A stretch of 64,000 nucleotides of DNA from Edaphobacter sp. (GTDB lineage: Bacteria; Acidobacteriota; Terriglobia; Terriglobales; Acidobacteriaceae). The stretch spans positions 62,001 through 126,000 of the forward strand of contig JAOAPB010000028.1 of assembly GCA_025462645.1 (NCBI GenBank), in the 5' to 3' direction. Made by a program: the position numbers and the translations under genes. A model generated the notes under the pieces. That model was given only the letters and a program-made list of their open reading frames with translations, had not been told where the DNA came from and made no database searches. Shown here in pieces: positions 37,216 through 46,625 of this stretch; within the stretch, counting starts at the first letter, position 1; each line of letters opens with the position of its first letter.

Positions 37216-39036
37216 TCATCGCACAACAAGATTCAAAATTTGGGAACCCGTTACCGCATAGCCTGTCTCTGCCGATCCCACCTGGATCACGCTCTCCCCA
37301 GTCAACTGCATCCTCTGAGCATCCTTCAATGCACCAAGCACATTCACCATAGAGAGCGGTACCTCTGGTAGCGACTCCCCCTCCAGCACCGCTTGTGCTG
37401 CATGGTCTAGCAGCGTCACATAGACCTTGTCATTTGCGTGACTTCGGTTCATCTGTCCAATGGTATCGGCTAAGCCGACGGCATATTGGGCTGTTGTGCC
37501 CGTCGGCATCGTTAGTCTGTCAACCGCAGCAGCATCGCTCACCAACACGCGCATCGGCCCTGGAGTCAACACTGGCGGAAGTTTCACCACCAGCCGAACC
37601 ACCCGTCTCTCTGCCTGATAGGGATGTAGCGTAGCCTCTACTTCAATCGTCTCGCCCGCGCTTGCCTCCATGCGGCTCAGCCTGGCTGTCTCGATCACCG
37701 CAGTCCGACGTTCCGATATGGCTTCCATCTTGAGCCGCAGTCCCGTGACCACCGGCTGCTCCAATGCATTCCCATATACCTTGCCGAATCGTTCCCCAAC
37801 GAACAGCGCCGTATTGATCGCTCCAGAATTTAATTCATTCTGTGCAAGCAAGCCCTTCAACTGAACCGCCGGCAAACCTTGCACGGCTAACTCCCCGGAC
37901 ACGCGGAAGCTCATATCCGCCGCCGCCGTATTGGTTCCCTGCAAACTCTGATACACAGACACCAACATCGCCGAAGGCGTCAACTGGCGATTATCTAGGA
38001 CCTCAAAGTGAAACGTCTTCGCAGTCTGCATCTTCCCCGCAACCACGGGAGGCACTACCTCCACAACCACCGGAATCATCCGCGACTTTACGCCAAATCG
38101 CCCCAAAACGGCCGAGGCCCGATCCTCCGTGAATGCTCCCACCGTCTCCGTTGTATTTACAATTTTGAACGCATTCAGGGGAGAGGCCAGCGTGGCCACC
38201 ACCTCCGCCTTTGTCATTGGCATGTCCACAGGCCCATACTGCGTAATCGGATGTCCGCAGGCCAGCAGTCGTGTCGGATCCACATACGTCACCGTACAGG
38301 TCCCCGCCATGGACAGGTCCCCGCGTACGAGCACCGCACTCACCGCCGATCCCGGCACTAAAGCCTCTGGTTGCACAGCCTTCGGATCCGCCCCGCCCAG
38401 GCCCGCTACCGGAGTCAGACCCATCGCCCGGAATCGGTCGCCGAATAGATCGACCGCCTGCTGACTGAATCCGCCAAAGACCAGTGGAGTCTCCATAGCC
38501 TGAATCTCCATCTGTCCCTCGCTCCCCGTCAGACCCGCTCGCTTCAGCCCACCCGCACCCGCTGGCCAAATCTCCCCGTCACGCACCGCCAACATATACT
38601 CAATGGGCGTAATCCCCGCAATAGGATCTTTGCTGAACTGGCCAACCCGATAGCTCAGCGCGCCCACGAGCCGTCCATCGATGTACACGGGGCTTCCGCT
38701 CATTCCCGCGACCACCCCGGTATACTCCGGCTTTGCGCCATGGAGTCGCGACAGAATCATGTCCCGCCCAGGACCCAGCGAATCCTTCAGCACTCCCAGG
38801 ATCTCGACTTGCATCGGCTCCGGGTCCACGCCTTCGAAGACCGTATAGGCGACGCCCCGCAGCCCTCGCTTCACCTCCGAAAGCGGAAAGATCCGCGTCT
38901 CCGCAGGTGGAGCAGCCCCGGCCCTCCGACCCTGAGCTCCCACACCATCGCTGGGCCCCTGTGCCCAGGCTCCACCCATTAGCATCCAACATACGGTTAG
39001 GCACTGAATCAATCGCATCTTTACCACGGCATTCAC
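37216..39036 (-). CDS. S55 (SpoIVB-type) peptidase domain protein, secreted
   Basis: This 606-residue protein has a signal peptide (cleaved near WAQ, residue 26) followed by an S55 serine-peptidase domain. The motif GMSGSPVYIDGRLVGAL at 111-127 contains the probable catalytic serine. The conserved GITPIEYML follows, and the general-base histidine is probably in LACGHPITQYG (the SpoIVB-type GH motif). The remaining 300 residues are beta-rich and resemble nothing I can name. SpoIVB cleaves SpoIVFA during Bacillus sporulation, and here no sporulation genes are expected. GTG at 39036 or ATG at 39018 could be the start. It is divergent from the VWFA gene. Confidence 0.82.
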   Translation of the reverse strand: MNAVVKMRLIQCLTVCWMLMGGAWAQGPSDGVGAQGRRAGAAPPAETRIFPLSEVKRGLRGVAYTVFEGVDPEPMQVEILGVLKDSLGPGRDMILSRLHGAKPEYTGVVAGMSGSPVYIDGRLVGALSYRVGQFSKDPIAGITPIEYMLAVRDGEIWPAGAGGLKRAGLTGSEGQMEIQAMETPLVFGGFSQQAVDLFGDRFRAMGLTPVAGLGGADPKAVQPEALVPGSAVSAVLVRGDLSMAGTCTVTYVDPTRLLACGHPITQYGPVDMPMTKAEVVATLASPLNAFKIVNTTETVGAFTEDRASAVLGRFGVKSRMIPVVVEVVPPVVAGKMQTAKTFHFEVLDNRQLTPSAMLVSVYQSLQGTNTAAADMSFRVSGELAVQGLPAVQLKGLLAQNELNSGAINTALFVGERFGKVYGNALEQPVVTGLRLKMEAISERRTAVIETARLSRMEASAGETIEVEATLHPYQAERRVVRLVVKLPPVLTPGPMRVLVSDAAAVDRLTMPTGTTAQYAVGLADTIGQMNRSHANDKVYVTLLDHAAQAVLEGESLPEVPLSMVNVLGALKDAQRMQLTGESVIQVGSAETGYAVTGSQILNLVVR

Positions 39037-39239
39037 GTCTACAGACTAGAGCCTCATCGCAACAACGCAAAGTCGAAGTCGGAGTAGGACAGATAATTGC
39101 CCTCTTTCGTGCATAATTTTCTGGGGCAATAATTGAAATTTAGCTGAAAACAGACCAGCATAATGTTTGCCGCTGCATCGTTTACTGGCTCTCACAACTC
39201 TTGTTGGATGGCGTCAAACATACCGGAGTAAAGTCTTAG

Positions 39240-40445
39240 ATGATGATTACCCGCCCAAACCACTCCAGCAAACCGCCACTCACCGTTCTTCTACTAGTAG
39301 CTACGCTGGCGCTCTCTCTCCCTCTCTCGCCTGCCTGCGCGCAGGACGCTCCTTCGACTCAAACTCCGCCCCAGCAGACTAAACCGGACCAGACCCCTGA
39401 CTCGGCCGGTCCCCAGACCGACAACGGTACCATTATCCTCAAGAAAAAGAAGGAGGGCGGCGAGGAGCCACCGCCGGCGCCCGCTGCTCCAGTCGAACCC
39501 AAAGTCAAGAACCCCAACAATGAGACCTACTCCATCCGCGTCGACGTCCCCGTCGTCAATGTCGATGTCAACGTCATCCTCGACAAGACCCACCAGTTCG
39601 TTCCCGGCCTCAAGGCCCCCAACTTCCTCGTCCTCGAAGACGGAGTCCCCCAGCAGATCACCAGCGTCCGCATGACCCAGACTCCCATTACAGCAGTCAT
39701 GCTGCTCGAGTTCGCCTCCAACAGCTACTACTTCATTCGCGACATGCAGAACGCCTCCTACAGCTTCTTCCGGTCGCTTCGCCCCGACGACTACGTCGCC
39801 GTCGTCACCTACGACCTCCGCACCCATATCCTCACCGACTTCACCAACAACAAGGACACCGTCGGCCAGGCCATCAGCTCCCTCATTATCCCTGGCTTCT
39901 CCGACACAAACCTCTTTGACGCCCTCTATGAAACCCTCGATCGCACCAGCCGCATCGAAGGCCGCAAGTACATCATCCTCATCGGCACCGGTCGGGATAC
40001 CTTTTCCAAGATCACCCTCGACAAGATTCTCGCCAAGGTCAAGGCCACTCCCAATGTCACCATCTTCACCATCGGTACCGGCGCCCTTGTCCGCGAACTC
40101 GCCGACGCCCGCGGAGGAATGGGCCCCATCACCCGCATGGACTATCTCCAGGCTGAAAACCAGATGCGCACCTTCGCCTCAATGACCGGCGGTCTCAGCT
40201 TTAATCCAATGTTCCAAGGCGCGCTCCCCGACGTCTTCGGCCAGATCAACGACTCCATTCGAAATCAGTACCTCCTCACGTATCGCCCCACAAATACCAA
40301 GAATGACGGTACTTATCGCAAGATCAAAGTCATGCTCGTAGACAACGAGGGCCATCCCCTCCAGATGCAGGACGAAAAGCACAAACCCTTGAAGTACTCG
40401 GTTATCGCTCGCGACGGCTACAAGGCGAAGCAGCAAGTCGAATAG
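39240..40445 (+). CDS. Secreted VWFA-related protein (acidobacterial type)
   Basis: This 401-residue protein has a signal peptide (about 35 residues, ending CAQDA), a proline/glutamate-rich linker (residues 40-90) and a von Willebrand factor A-like domain (about 100-370) with the opening IRVDVPVVNVDVNVILDKTH and later GRKYIILIGTGRD. The usual metal-site motif DxSxS is replaced by EFASNS, so metal binding is doubtful. Such proteins are abundant in Acidobacteriota and their role is unknown. The gene may share a transcript with the cobalamin-binding-type gene 49 bases downstream. Confidence 0.82.
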   Translation: MMITRPNHSSKPPLTVLLLVATLALSLPLSPACAQDAPSTQTPPQQTKPDQTPDSAGPQTDNGTIILKKKKEGGEEPPPAPAAPVEPKVKNPNNETYSIRVDVPVVNVDVNVILDKTHQFVPGLKAPNFLVLEDGVPQQITSVRMTQTPITAVMLLEFASNSYYFIRDMQNASYSFFRSLRPDDYVAVVTYDLRTHILTDFTNNKDTVGQAISSLIIPGFSDTNLFDALYETLDRTSRIEGRKYIILIGTGRDTFSKITLDKILAKVKATPNVTIFTIGTGALVRELADARGGMGPITRMDYLQAENQMRTFASMTGGLSFNPMFQGALPDVFGQINDSIRNQYLLTYRPTNTKNDGTYRKIKVMLVDNEGHPLQMQDEKHKPLKYSVIARDGYKAKQQVE

Positions 40446-40494
40446 TTCCAATCATCACTACAAGCCAGCTAATCTTCGCAAGATACCCTTACCT

Positions 40495-41295
40495 ATGCGC
40501 ATTGTCTCCCTGCAGCCATCCATCACACTTACTCTGTCCGCGCTTAACAAACTCGAACACCTCTGCGCCTGCACAAAGTACTGCATCGAAGCGTTGCCTT
40601 CGCTCTCCACGCGCAACCTGCAAATTCTCCACGACTCATGGACGGCAGATACCGAAGAGATCCTCGCCGCCAGCCCGGACCTCGTCATCGCCAGCGTGCC
40701 CTACCGCATGGAGTCCCTGGCCGCCATCCTCAAATCCGGCCTTGCCATCCTTACTCTGGCTCCTCACAGCCTCGCCGACGTCTACAAAGACATCCGCCTC
40801 ATAGCCTCGGTCGTCAACGCCTACGGCGAAGGCGAAGCCCTCGTCGCCCGCATGAGCTCCACGATCGAAGCCACCCGCCGACAGTCCACCCATCGCACCC
40901 AGACACCCCTCGTCTACTGCGAAGAGTGGGGTAAACCCCTCATCCACTCTCAGCACTGGGTGGCCGAGCTGGTTGAAGCCGCCGGAGGACAATATCTCGG
41001 CGAACCCGGCACCCATACAACCCCCGAGGCAATCGCTGAAGCCGACCCCGACGTCCTCCTCTTCGCCTGGTGCGGAGCCGGAGACCGAGTTCCCCTCGAA
41101 AGAGTCATAGCTCAGCGCAACTGGCACCACCTGCGGGCCATCCGCGAGCGCCGCGTCTTCTGCATCCCCGACGAGTTCCTCAACACACCCGGCCCCACAC
41201 TCCTCGAAGGCCTCGCAAGCATAGCTTCTACAACCCACCCAGACCTCTACCCACCTCATCCGCGAATCATTCAACTCACCGAGGCCGAGGCATAG
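40495..41295 (+). CDS. BtuF/FepB-type cobalamin- or metallophore-binding protein
   Basis: This 266-residue protein has the type III periplasmic-binding fold: the opening MRIVSLQPSITLTLSAL, the central helix and the closing RRVFCIPDEFLN. It starts directly in the mature domain with no signal peptide or lipobox, so it is either cytosolic or mis-started; no better upstream start is apparent. BtuF-like proteins bind B12 or siderophores for ABC import, and cytosolic homologues also exist. No BtuC/D genes are nearby. It overlaps the convergent DinB-like gene by 20 bases at its 3' end. Confidence 0.78.
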   Translation: MRIVSLQPSITLTLSALNKLEHLCACTKYCIEALPSLSTRNLQILHDSWTADTEEILAASPDLVIASVPYRMESLAAILKSGLAILTLAPHSLADVYKDIRLIASVVNAYGEGEALVARMSSTIEATRRQSTHRTQTPLVYCEEWGKPLIHSQHWVAELVEAAGGQYLGEPGTHTTPEAIAEADPDVLLFAWCGAGDRVPLERVIAQRNWHHLRAIRERRVFCIPDEFLNTPGPTLLEGLASIASTTHPDLYPPHPRIIQLTEAEA

Positions 41296-41770
41296 TCAGA
41301 TCCAGATCTTGTCGCGTCATCTGCTTCGTCAACAAGATTACCTGTCCTACATGCTGCTGCACATGTCCAACAACCTGGTAGATAGCATCTAGCACGCTGA
41401 CATCGCGACCCTGCGGCGTGACTCTCTCCACCAGCCGCTCCGCTGGCAGGGAAGCGATGATCGCCCGGGCCTCGGCCACAGTACTCGCAAACGTCTCCAT
41501 CAACTGAGTCCCACTCAACCCACCATCCGCACTGAACTCTGCATCTCGAACTCGCACGTCCTTCGCCCCGCCGACCCCATGTATCGTCCACTGCCGCATG
41601 TTCCCGCAGAGATGGAGCACTAGGTTTCCCACTGTATTTTCATGCGCTCCATGCCGCTCCCAGATCTGCTCGTCCGTCAGCTTGCCCAAACAAAGCCGCA
41701 GGTTATCTGTCATCCCATCCAGCTTCTTGCACGAATAGTCCAGAAACAGAGCAGCGATCTCATTATTCAT
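41276..41770 (-). CDS. DinB-like protein (DUF1572)
   Basis: This 164-residue protein looks like a four-helix DinB/YfiT-type bundle. The histidines that would hold a metal are in LVLHLCGNMRQW and VVGHVQQHVGQ (a HxxxH-type arrangement), typical of the DUF1572 branch. DinB-superfamily proteins include thiol-dependent S-transferases (bacillithiol or mycothiol). The specific activity here is unknown. It converges on and overlaps the binding-protein gene by 20 bases. The tRNA-Gln gene lies 98 bases upstream on the opposite strand. Confidence 0.78.
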   Translation of the reverse strand: MNNEIAALFLDYSCKKLDGMTDNLRLCLGKLTDEQIWERHGAHENTVGNLVLHLCGNMRQWTIHGVGGAKDVRVRDAEFSADGGLSGTQLMETFASTVAEARAIIASLPAERLVERVTPQGRDVSVLDAIYQVVGHVQQHVGQVILLTKQMTRQDLDLTMPRPR

Positions 41771-41868
41771 GACGCCATTCTAGCCCTCACACATTGACCA
41801 GAACTATCTCAATCCGTACACTCTAAGAGGCAGTCAGCGAGCGACATATCGCGACTCCTTCAATCTGT

Positions 41869-41942
41869 TGCCCCCTCGTTCAATGGTAGGACTGACGACT
41901 CTGACTCGTCCAATCGGGGTTCGAATCCCTGGGGGGCAACCA
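41869..41942 (+). tRNA. tRNA-Gln (CTG anticodon)
   Basis: The cloverleaf folds fully. The seven-pair acceptor stem is TGCCCCC with GGGGGCA, the D-stem GTTC/GGAC, and the anticodon stem GACGA/TCGTC with loop CTCTGAC, whose middle three bases are CTG. The T-arm is CGGGG-TTCGAAT-CCCTG, the discriminator base is A, and CCA is encoded at 41940-41942. It reads CAG codons. Confidence 0.95.
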
Positions 41943-41960
41943 ATGACGTTTTACGTCAAT

Positions 41961-41986
41961 CAGTCGACACGGCCAAACAGTCGACA
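41961..41986. repeat. Two direct CAGTCGACA repeats just downstream of tRNA-Gln
   Basis: The copies at 41961-41969 and 41978-41986 are 17 bases apart and each includes the palindrome GTCGAC. They fall in the gap between the tRNA and the stop of the VWFA gene and might be a protein-binding site or remnants; no more can be said. Confidence 0.4.
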
Positions 41987-42088
41987 TGCCCAAAAAGATT
42001 GTCTGGTTTGGAACCTCGCCATCAAAACGGCTTTGGTTTTCCACTAGATGGCTACTGAATCTATAAGCACTGCCCATACAAAATTCGG

Positions 42089-43177
42089 TTACTGTTTAGG
42101 CCCGGCTCCCGATGACGGAAAAGCATCCGTGGCAACCTGAGCTTGCTGGAGCAGACGATACCCATCACGAGTCCTGATGCGGTATTTCTGCAAATCTTTG
42201 CCGACAAGTTTCACTGTGATGCTCCGCCAACCTCGGTTCGGATTCGGCTGGGGGTAATAGCTGAACGAATAAAGGTGCGCCAGGTCATCCCTGATGGAGG
42301 CAAAGGCTTGCCGTTCATCCTTCCAGCTCTTGGAGAAATAGGCCTTGCCGCCGGTGGCCTTGCTCATTCTCTCAAACACAGCAGTCGAGACCGGCTCTGC
42401 CTGGGCCTCTCTGGTGCTGATCATATAGATGATTGTCCCGGTCGATTGAGCCAACTCGGCTACGTCCTCAGGAGGCACCAGGCTGGCATTGTCCGGACCG
42501 TTTGAGAAGACCACGATCGCCTTTCGTCCCGCCAACTGTGCGGCATCTTTTACCGTCAGTAAGAGGCAGTTGTAGAGTGCGGCGTCGTCTCCGGCTACAG
42601 TGCTGCGCACGCCGTGTAGTACCTGAGAGCGATCAGGCGTCAAGGCTGCGACCCGAGATAGGTTGCGACTATAAGAGTACAAAGCGATCCCGTTCACTCC
42701 TTCCAGGGAGCGAATGAATTCGGAGATTGCATCCTGCGCAAACACGAACCCTCGATACATGTAGTTGCTCGTGTCAAAAAGGATGAAGATGTTAGAGCTA
42801 GTGACCTGCGGAGGCGGAGTTATGGCGTGATCGTCCGCTGGTGCTCTACTGGAGGCTCGCGCTTGATGTTTGTCGTCTGGTGAACCAGAGTTGACCAATC
42901 TGTGAATCGGTTCGTTGCCTTCTTCGAAAGTAGAGATTTTTTCCGGAATCTTGTCCTCAGTAATGACGAAATCCTCGGGACGAAGTCCGCTGATATAGTT
43001 TCCCTTACTGTCGGTAACCGCAACATTTAGCTCCACCAGGACGACATTGACACGGATTGAACCATCATCCTGAGCCGCAGTCCGAGAATCGCCGACGTAG
43101 AAAAAAAGCGAAAACAACCAGAGGAATAGAAGATATCTCTTTACCATAACTGTCCTGTTCTCGTTCATGACTTTCAC
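42089..43177 (-). CDS. Secreted VWFA-related protein, coupled to the 1045-residue protein
   Basis: This 362-residue protein has a signal peptide (hydrophobic YLLFLWLFSLFFYVG near residues 15-29) and the acidobacterial VWFA opening IRVNVVLVELNVAVTDSKGNY. The A domain (about 130-330) has a partial metal site, DTSNY, so the second serine of DxSxS is lost, followed by IALYSYSRN and GRKAIVVFSNGPDN. GTG at 43177 overlaps the TGA of the upstream gene by four bases, so the two are translationally coupled; ATG at 43168 is an alternative. Function is unknown; I infer a secreted complex with the upstream product. Confidence 0.8.
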   Translation of the reverse strand: MKVMNENRTVMVKRYLLFLWLFSLFFYVGDSRTAAQDDGSIRVNVVLVELNVAVTDSKGNYISGLRPEDFVITEDKIPEKISTFEEGNEPIHRLVNSGSPDDKHQARASSRAPADDHAITPPPQVTSSNIFILFDTSNYMYRGFVFAQDAISEFIRSLEGVNGIALYSYSRNLSRVAALTPDRSQVLHGVRSTVAGDDAALYNCLLLTVKDAAQLAGRKAIVVFSNGPDNASLVPPEDVAELAQSTGTIIYMISTREAQAEPVSTAVFERMSKATGGKAYFSKSWKDERQAFASIRDDLAHLYSFSYYPQPNPNRGWRSITVKLVGKDLQKYRIRTRDGYRLLQQAQVATDAFPSSGAGPKQ

Positions 43178-46100
43178 TGCTCGCCGCTGACGTTGGGAGG
43201 TGACTTCGTGGGTGGCAGCGCGATCCTGCCCTGACGAAATTCATCTCCCGTCTCTCTCATTGCTCGCTGCAAAGCCGGCCAATCCTCGAGGTTCGTAGCA
43301 AAGATCTTTGCCGTCATGCGGCGAGTCAACTCGGGAACCAGGCGATTGAGCCTGACCGGGGAGTAGCCCATCTCGTCGGCGAGACGAGCCCAATATAAAT
43401 TGTTGGATTGCCAGGACTCGCTGAAGAGGCGGGCTGAATACCCTCCAAAGAATGGAAAGGGTTTTAAATCTAACAGTGCTGGAGAGTAAGTATCAGCTAA
43501 TGTCGGATGCGGTACGCCGAAGTCTTTTGACAAGCGTTCCCAACTGGCATCGACCGGGTTCAGGCGACAGAGGCTGTCTAATTCTTGAGATGCGGGACCC
43601 CGCGAAGCGACCTCATCAGGAAACTTTCGACGAAACTCAGCGGACAGGTAGAAGGTGTCTGCCGGCAGAATTCGAGGAAGTACTGCTTTCAAACTCTCTG
43701 TATCGATCAGTGCCTGTTGGACCTCCTCCAACTGCTGCGGCCCCATAAGATCGGGAAGAATGCCCATCACCTTTCCTTGTAGCGATGCATCTCCTACCGA
43801 GGCCGCTAGAAGCTCTTCTCCGGATCTCTGGTAGAGGGCAACAGCATGAAGTTGAACCGGAGTGACACTCCACCAACGTCGCTCGGTTGCACTGATCAAG
43901 ACGTTTGGTATCAGTTCCTTCCAGACCAGAGCCTGAACGTTTTCCGGGGCGATGAAGTCCTCTTCTGTCGTTGCAAGCGCATAGGGTAGATCGGCTAACG
44001 AGCCGACCAGATAGGCTCCACCGCCGGCCGGCGCACCTACCCCAAACAGTCCCGGAACATGCCATGTTTGCGCCGTGCTGTCGATCGTGACCCCCGAAAA
44101 ATCGTGCGCACGAACAAAGAGTGGATTGTTGTGGAGCATTTGCGCACCAGGAGGTTCATAGTAGGCGTAGTTCAAACCCACAAGGGTGTCTCTGAGGAAG
44201 GGAGCAAGTTGCCCACGGGCTGCATCCAGTTGCGCACGTGAACCTGATGACTTGATCACCTTCGCCAAGTCCGTTCGCACCTGCAATTCGGCGTGACGCG
44301 TTGTGTAAACCCTTGGCGCCCATACGACCTTCTCGGTATTGGTGAAGATCGGACGCGGCATTTCAAAATCCCGGAGAGCACCTGCGAGCGGTAGCAACTT
44401 ATCGCTCACGGCCGCTCCCTGTGCCATCTCATTCAAGCCATCTGCGAGTCCGAACAGTGTGTCGAGAGACACCAGGCGCTGATCATCCAGCACCAGGCGA
44501 ATCTTCCCAGCTAGTTCTGCGCGTACGCGCTCGCCCTCCTCGCTTTGTTGAGGCGGGCCGGCCAACAGCTTGATAACCTCCTCTTGCGATAGGGTCTCCT
44601 TGCCGCTTGCTGCGTGCAGCAGCGACCCCAGCGAACTGCGGGCGGCATCGAAGAGTTGGGTTGAGGAAGAGATCTTCGTAAAAGGCGAGATCATGCTCTC
44701 CCAAGACGTATTCAGCTCGGTGTTTGGAATCTCTCCCTGCCGGGCAAGGATCTGCCAGAGTCCAAGGTTGGCTTGAAATACCCCCAGCACGTTCCCCCGC
44801 AGAGTTGAGTTTGAAACTTCATCAATTCCATCCGCGACATTCAAAAAACGTGAGATGGAGGAATCGCTCAACTCTGGAAACTCCGCGAAGACTAAGTACC
44901 AGTCGCCGAATCGTGAAAATTTGTCGGCCAGCAGTCGCACCGTTCCAGCGGAGAGACGTTTTTCGGGCGATCGCGCAAGATCCATTTCGTTCGTCGCAAG
45001 ATAGATCTGCAGTGGCCCGGCCCCGGTCTCGATTCGGGAAAAGGCGACCATAGCCTCCAGCAACTGCTCAGAATGGTCCCAGTTACGGGTGCGTTTACTC
45101 CACTCATGAACGATCTTCGAATCGGTTTTTTGGTGAAGAATCTCTTTCCAGGTCTCGAGATCTCCCGGAACGTGGAACTCGCCGTTCGGCTCCCATTTGA
45201 TCCGGGTAAACAGAACCAAAAGTCCAGGTGCCTTTCGAAACACACTATTAGTCGCCGTAGGCTCAGAGTTTTCTGGCCGGAAAGCTTCGTAGAGCCGCTT
45301 TAGACGTGGAGCGCGAATGAGTTCGGCCTGCTGTCTCTGGCTGACACGGGACAGCACATCAAAATAAGTGGCCATCCAACCCCGATCCTTCATAAGCAAA
45401 CGGATAACGAAGTCTCCGGGCGATTCTGGACTTGCTCCTACCAATTCCTTCCATACCGGCTCGGCGTTAGGTCCACCCGGCACAACGACGACTCCGGAAC
45501 GAATTCTGATCTGGCTTCCATAAAAATCAAGGGCAGGGGCGAAAGGGAGTAGTTTTCTCAGACCCGGCGACCGATCTAAGGCGAGCCTGGTTTCGGAGTC
45601 GTTTTTGGCTAGTGCCCAATAGAGGCGGGCGACTGTTGGATTATCCACCAGCACATCCACTAAGCTGCTGGAGGCCCTTCTCCTGTTTGAATTTAGCGCA
45701 ACCCAGTCGCCTTCCCGAAGGAGCACTGGAACCCGAGTGACGGGATACGGGTAGAGGAAGGGAGTCTCTTTTTGAAGAGCCTCTTCGAGTTCAACGAGAG
45801 GAAAGCCCGAATCAATCGTAAGAAAGGCTCTTTCCGGATCCGCGGTCTCAAGTGTCACATTTTTTTGACCGCAGCCTCCCTGCACCCTGTACCCGAGGAT
45901 GCGAACCAAAGTCCCAGCATCGGTACAGCCCGCAACCCGAATCGTACTGCTCGGTCCGGCCAGAATCTGGAGTTCTCTCGCTTGATCTACATAACGGGAC
46001 AGCAGGATCAGGAACTCTGTAGGTTTTCCGATCTGATAGCCCTGCATGTAGATGTTGCGAGCCAGCAGGGGCAGTACGTCCTCCGGGCCAACCTTCTGGC

Positions 46101-46311
46101 TTATACCCGCCATTCGCAGAAAGGATCGCAAGGGCCCCGGGATGTTGACGGTATTAACTGTAGGGGCAGACGTCCTGGCCGGATGGATATCCGGAGGAGC
46201 TGATCCGGCAGTCTCCCCGAGTACACCACCAGAGCTTGCAAAGGAGTAGATACACAGGTACAGAAGACCTGTCATTAGATTGGCGAATGGTCGAAGAGGG
46301 GACTTAGTCAC
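43174..46311 (-). CDS. Large secreted protein of unknown function (1045 residues)
   Basis: I do not recognise this protein. GTG at 46311 has AGGGG eight bases upstream. The N-terminus is a signal peptide (about residues 10-32, FANLMTGLLYLCIYSFASSGG). The body looks largely helical with few cysteines, no repeats I can define and no catalytic motif. Scattered tryptophan- and proline-rich stretches (WSVTPVQLHAVALYQ, PFPFFGGYSARLF) suggest extracytoplasmic location. Its stop overlaps the VWFA gene by four bases. It is probably an Acidobacteria-restricted family; a structure prediction would be the quickest route to a function. Confidence 0.7.
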   Translation of the reverse strand: MTKSPLRPFANLMTGLLYLCIYSFASSGGVLGETAGSAPPDIHPARTSAPTVNTVNIPGPLRSFLRMAGISQKVGPEDVLPLLARNIYMQGYQIGKPTEFLILLSRYVDQARELQILAGPSSTIRVAGCTDAGTLVRILGYRVQGGCGQKNVTLETADPERAFLTIDSGFPLVELEEALQKETPFLYPYPVTRVPVLLREGDWVALNSNRRRASSSLVDVLVDNPTVARLYWALAKNDSETRLALDRSPGLRKLLPFAPALDFYGSQIRIRSGVVVVPGGPNAEPVWKELVGASPESPGDFVIRLLMKDRGWMATYFDVLSRVSQRQQAELIRAPRLKRLYEAFRPENSEPTATNSVFRKAPGLLVLFTRIKWEPNGEFHVPGDLETWKEILHQKTDSKIVHEWSKRTRNWDHSEQLLEAMVAFSRIETGAGPLQIYLATNEMDLARSPEKRLSAGTVRLLADKFSRFGDWYLVFAEFPELSDSSISRFLNVADGIDEVSNSTLRGNVLGVFQANLGLWQILARQGEIPNTELNTSWESMISPFTKISSSTQLFDAARSSLGSLLHAASGKETLSQEEVIKLLAGPPQQSEEGERVRAELAGKIRLVLDDQRLVSLDTLFGLADGLNEMAQGAAVSDKLLPLAGALRDFEMPRPIFTNTEKVVWAPRVYTTRHAELQVRTDLAKVIKSSGSRAQLDAARGQLAPFLRDTLVGLNYAYYEPPGAQMLHNNPLFVRAHDFSGVTIDSTAQTWHVPGLFGVGAPAGGGAYLVGSLADLPYALATTEEDFIAPENVQALVWKELIPNVLISATERRWWSVTPVQLHAVALYQRSGEELLAASVGDASLQGKVMGILPDLMGPQQLEEVQQALIDTESLKAVLPRILPADTFYLSAEFRRKFPDEVASRGPASQELDSLCRLNPVDASWERLSKDFGVPHPTLADTYSPALLDLKPFPFFGGYSARLFSESWQSNNLYWARLADEMGYSPVRLNRLVPELTRRMTAKIFATNLEDWPALQRAMRETGDEFRQGRIALPPTKSPPNVSGEQ

Positions 46312-46625
46312 TTGATACCCCTTCAGAACCCTTTGAGACTTGGGGTAGCCCGGACCGGCGAGTGGAGTAGCCCCTCCACGTGCGATTTGGGGTCAGAGCA
46401 AACTTAAAAACCGTGAGCCATCTAGTTGCGCTTCGGTCATGCTCTGTACCTTGTCTGCGGATTCTTGCTCACGTCGAGCAAGATATATCATTCTTATCTG
46501 CCTTTCCAAGTGTTTTTCAGAGAATATTTCCAGAAACCCAAAAAGCCGTAATAACCCGGGGAAATACCTGGCTAGTGCGGCCGGAATACGGCTGCGAGGA
46601 GTACGGAAAAGTCTGCATGGTGAAA
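46312..46625. other. 314-base gap upstream of the VWFA/1045-residue operon
   Basis: No gene is supported. It should contain the promoter of the operon reading left. A hairpin, GTGGAG pairing with CTCCAC (about 46362-46379), lies about 50 bases from the GTG; it could be a terminator or regulatory element. Confidence 0.6.

Noticed and set aside
41869-46625. Genomic island integrated at tRNA-Gln
   Set aside because: There is no integrase gene, and I found no duplicate of the tRNA 3' end near 46.3-46.6 kb.
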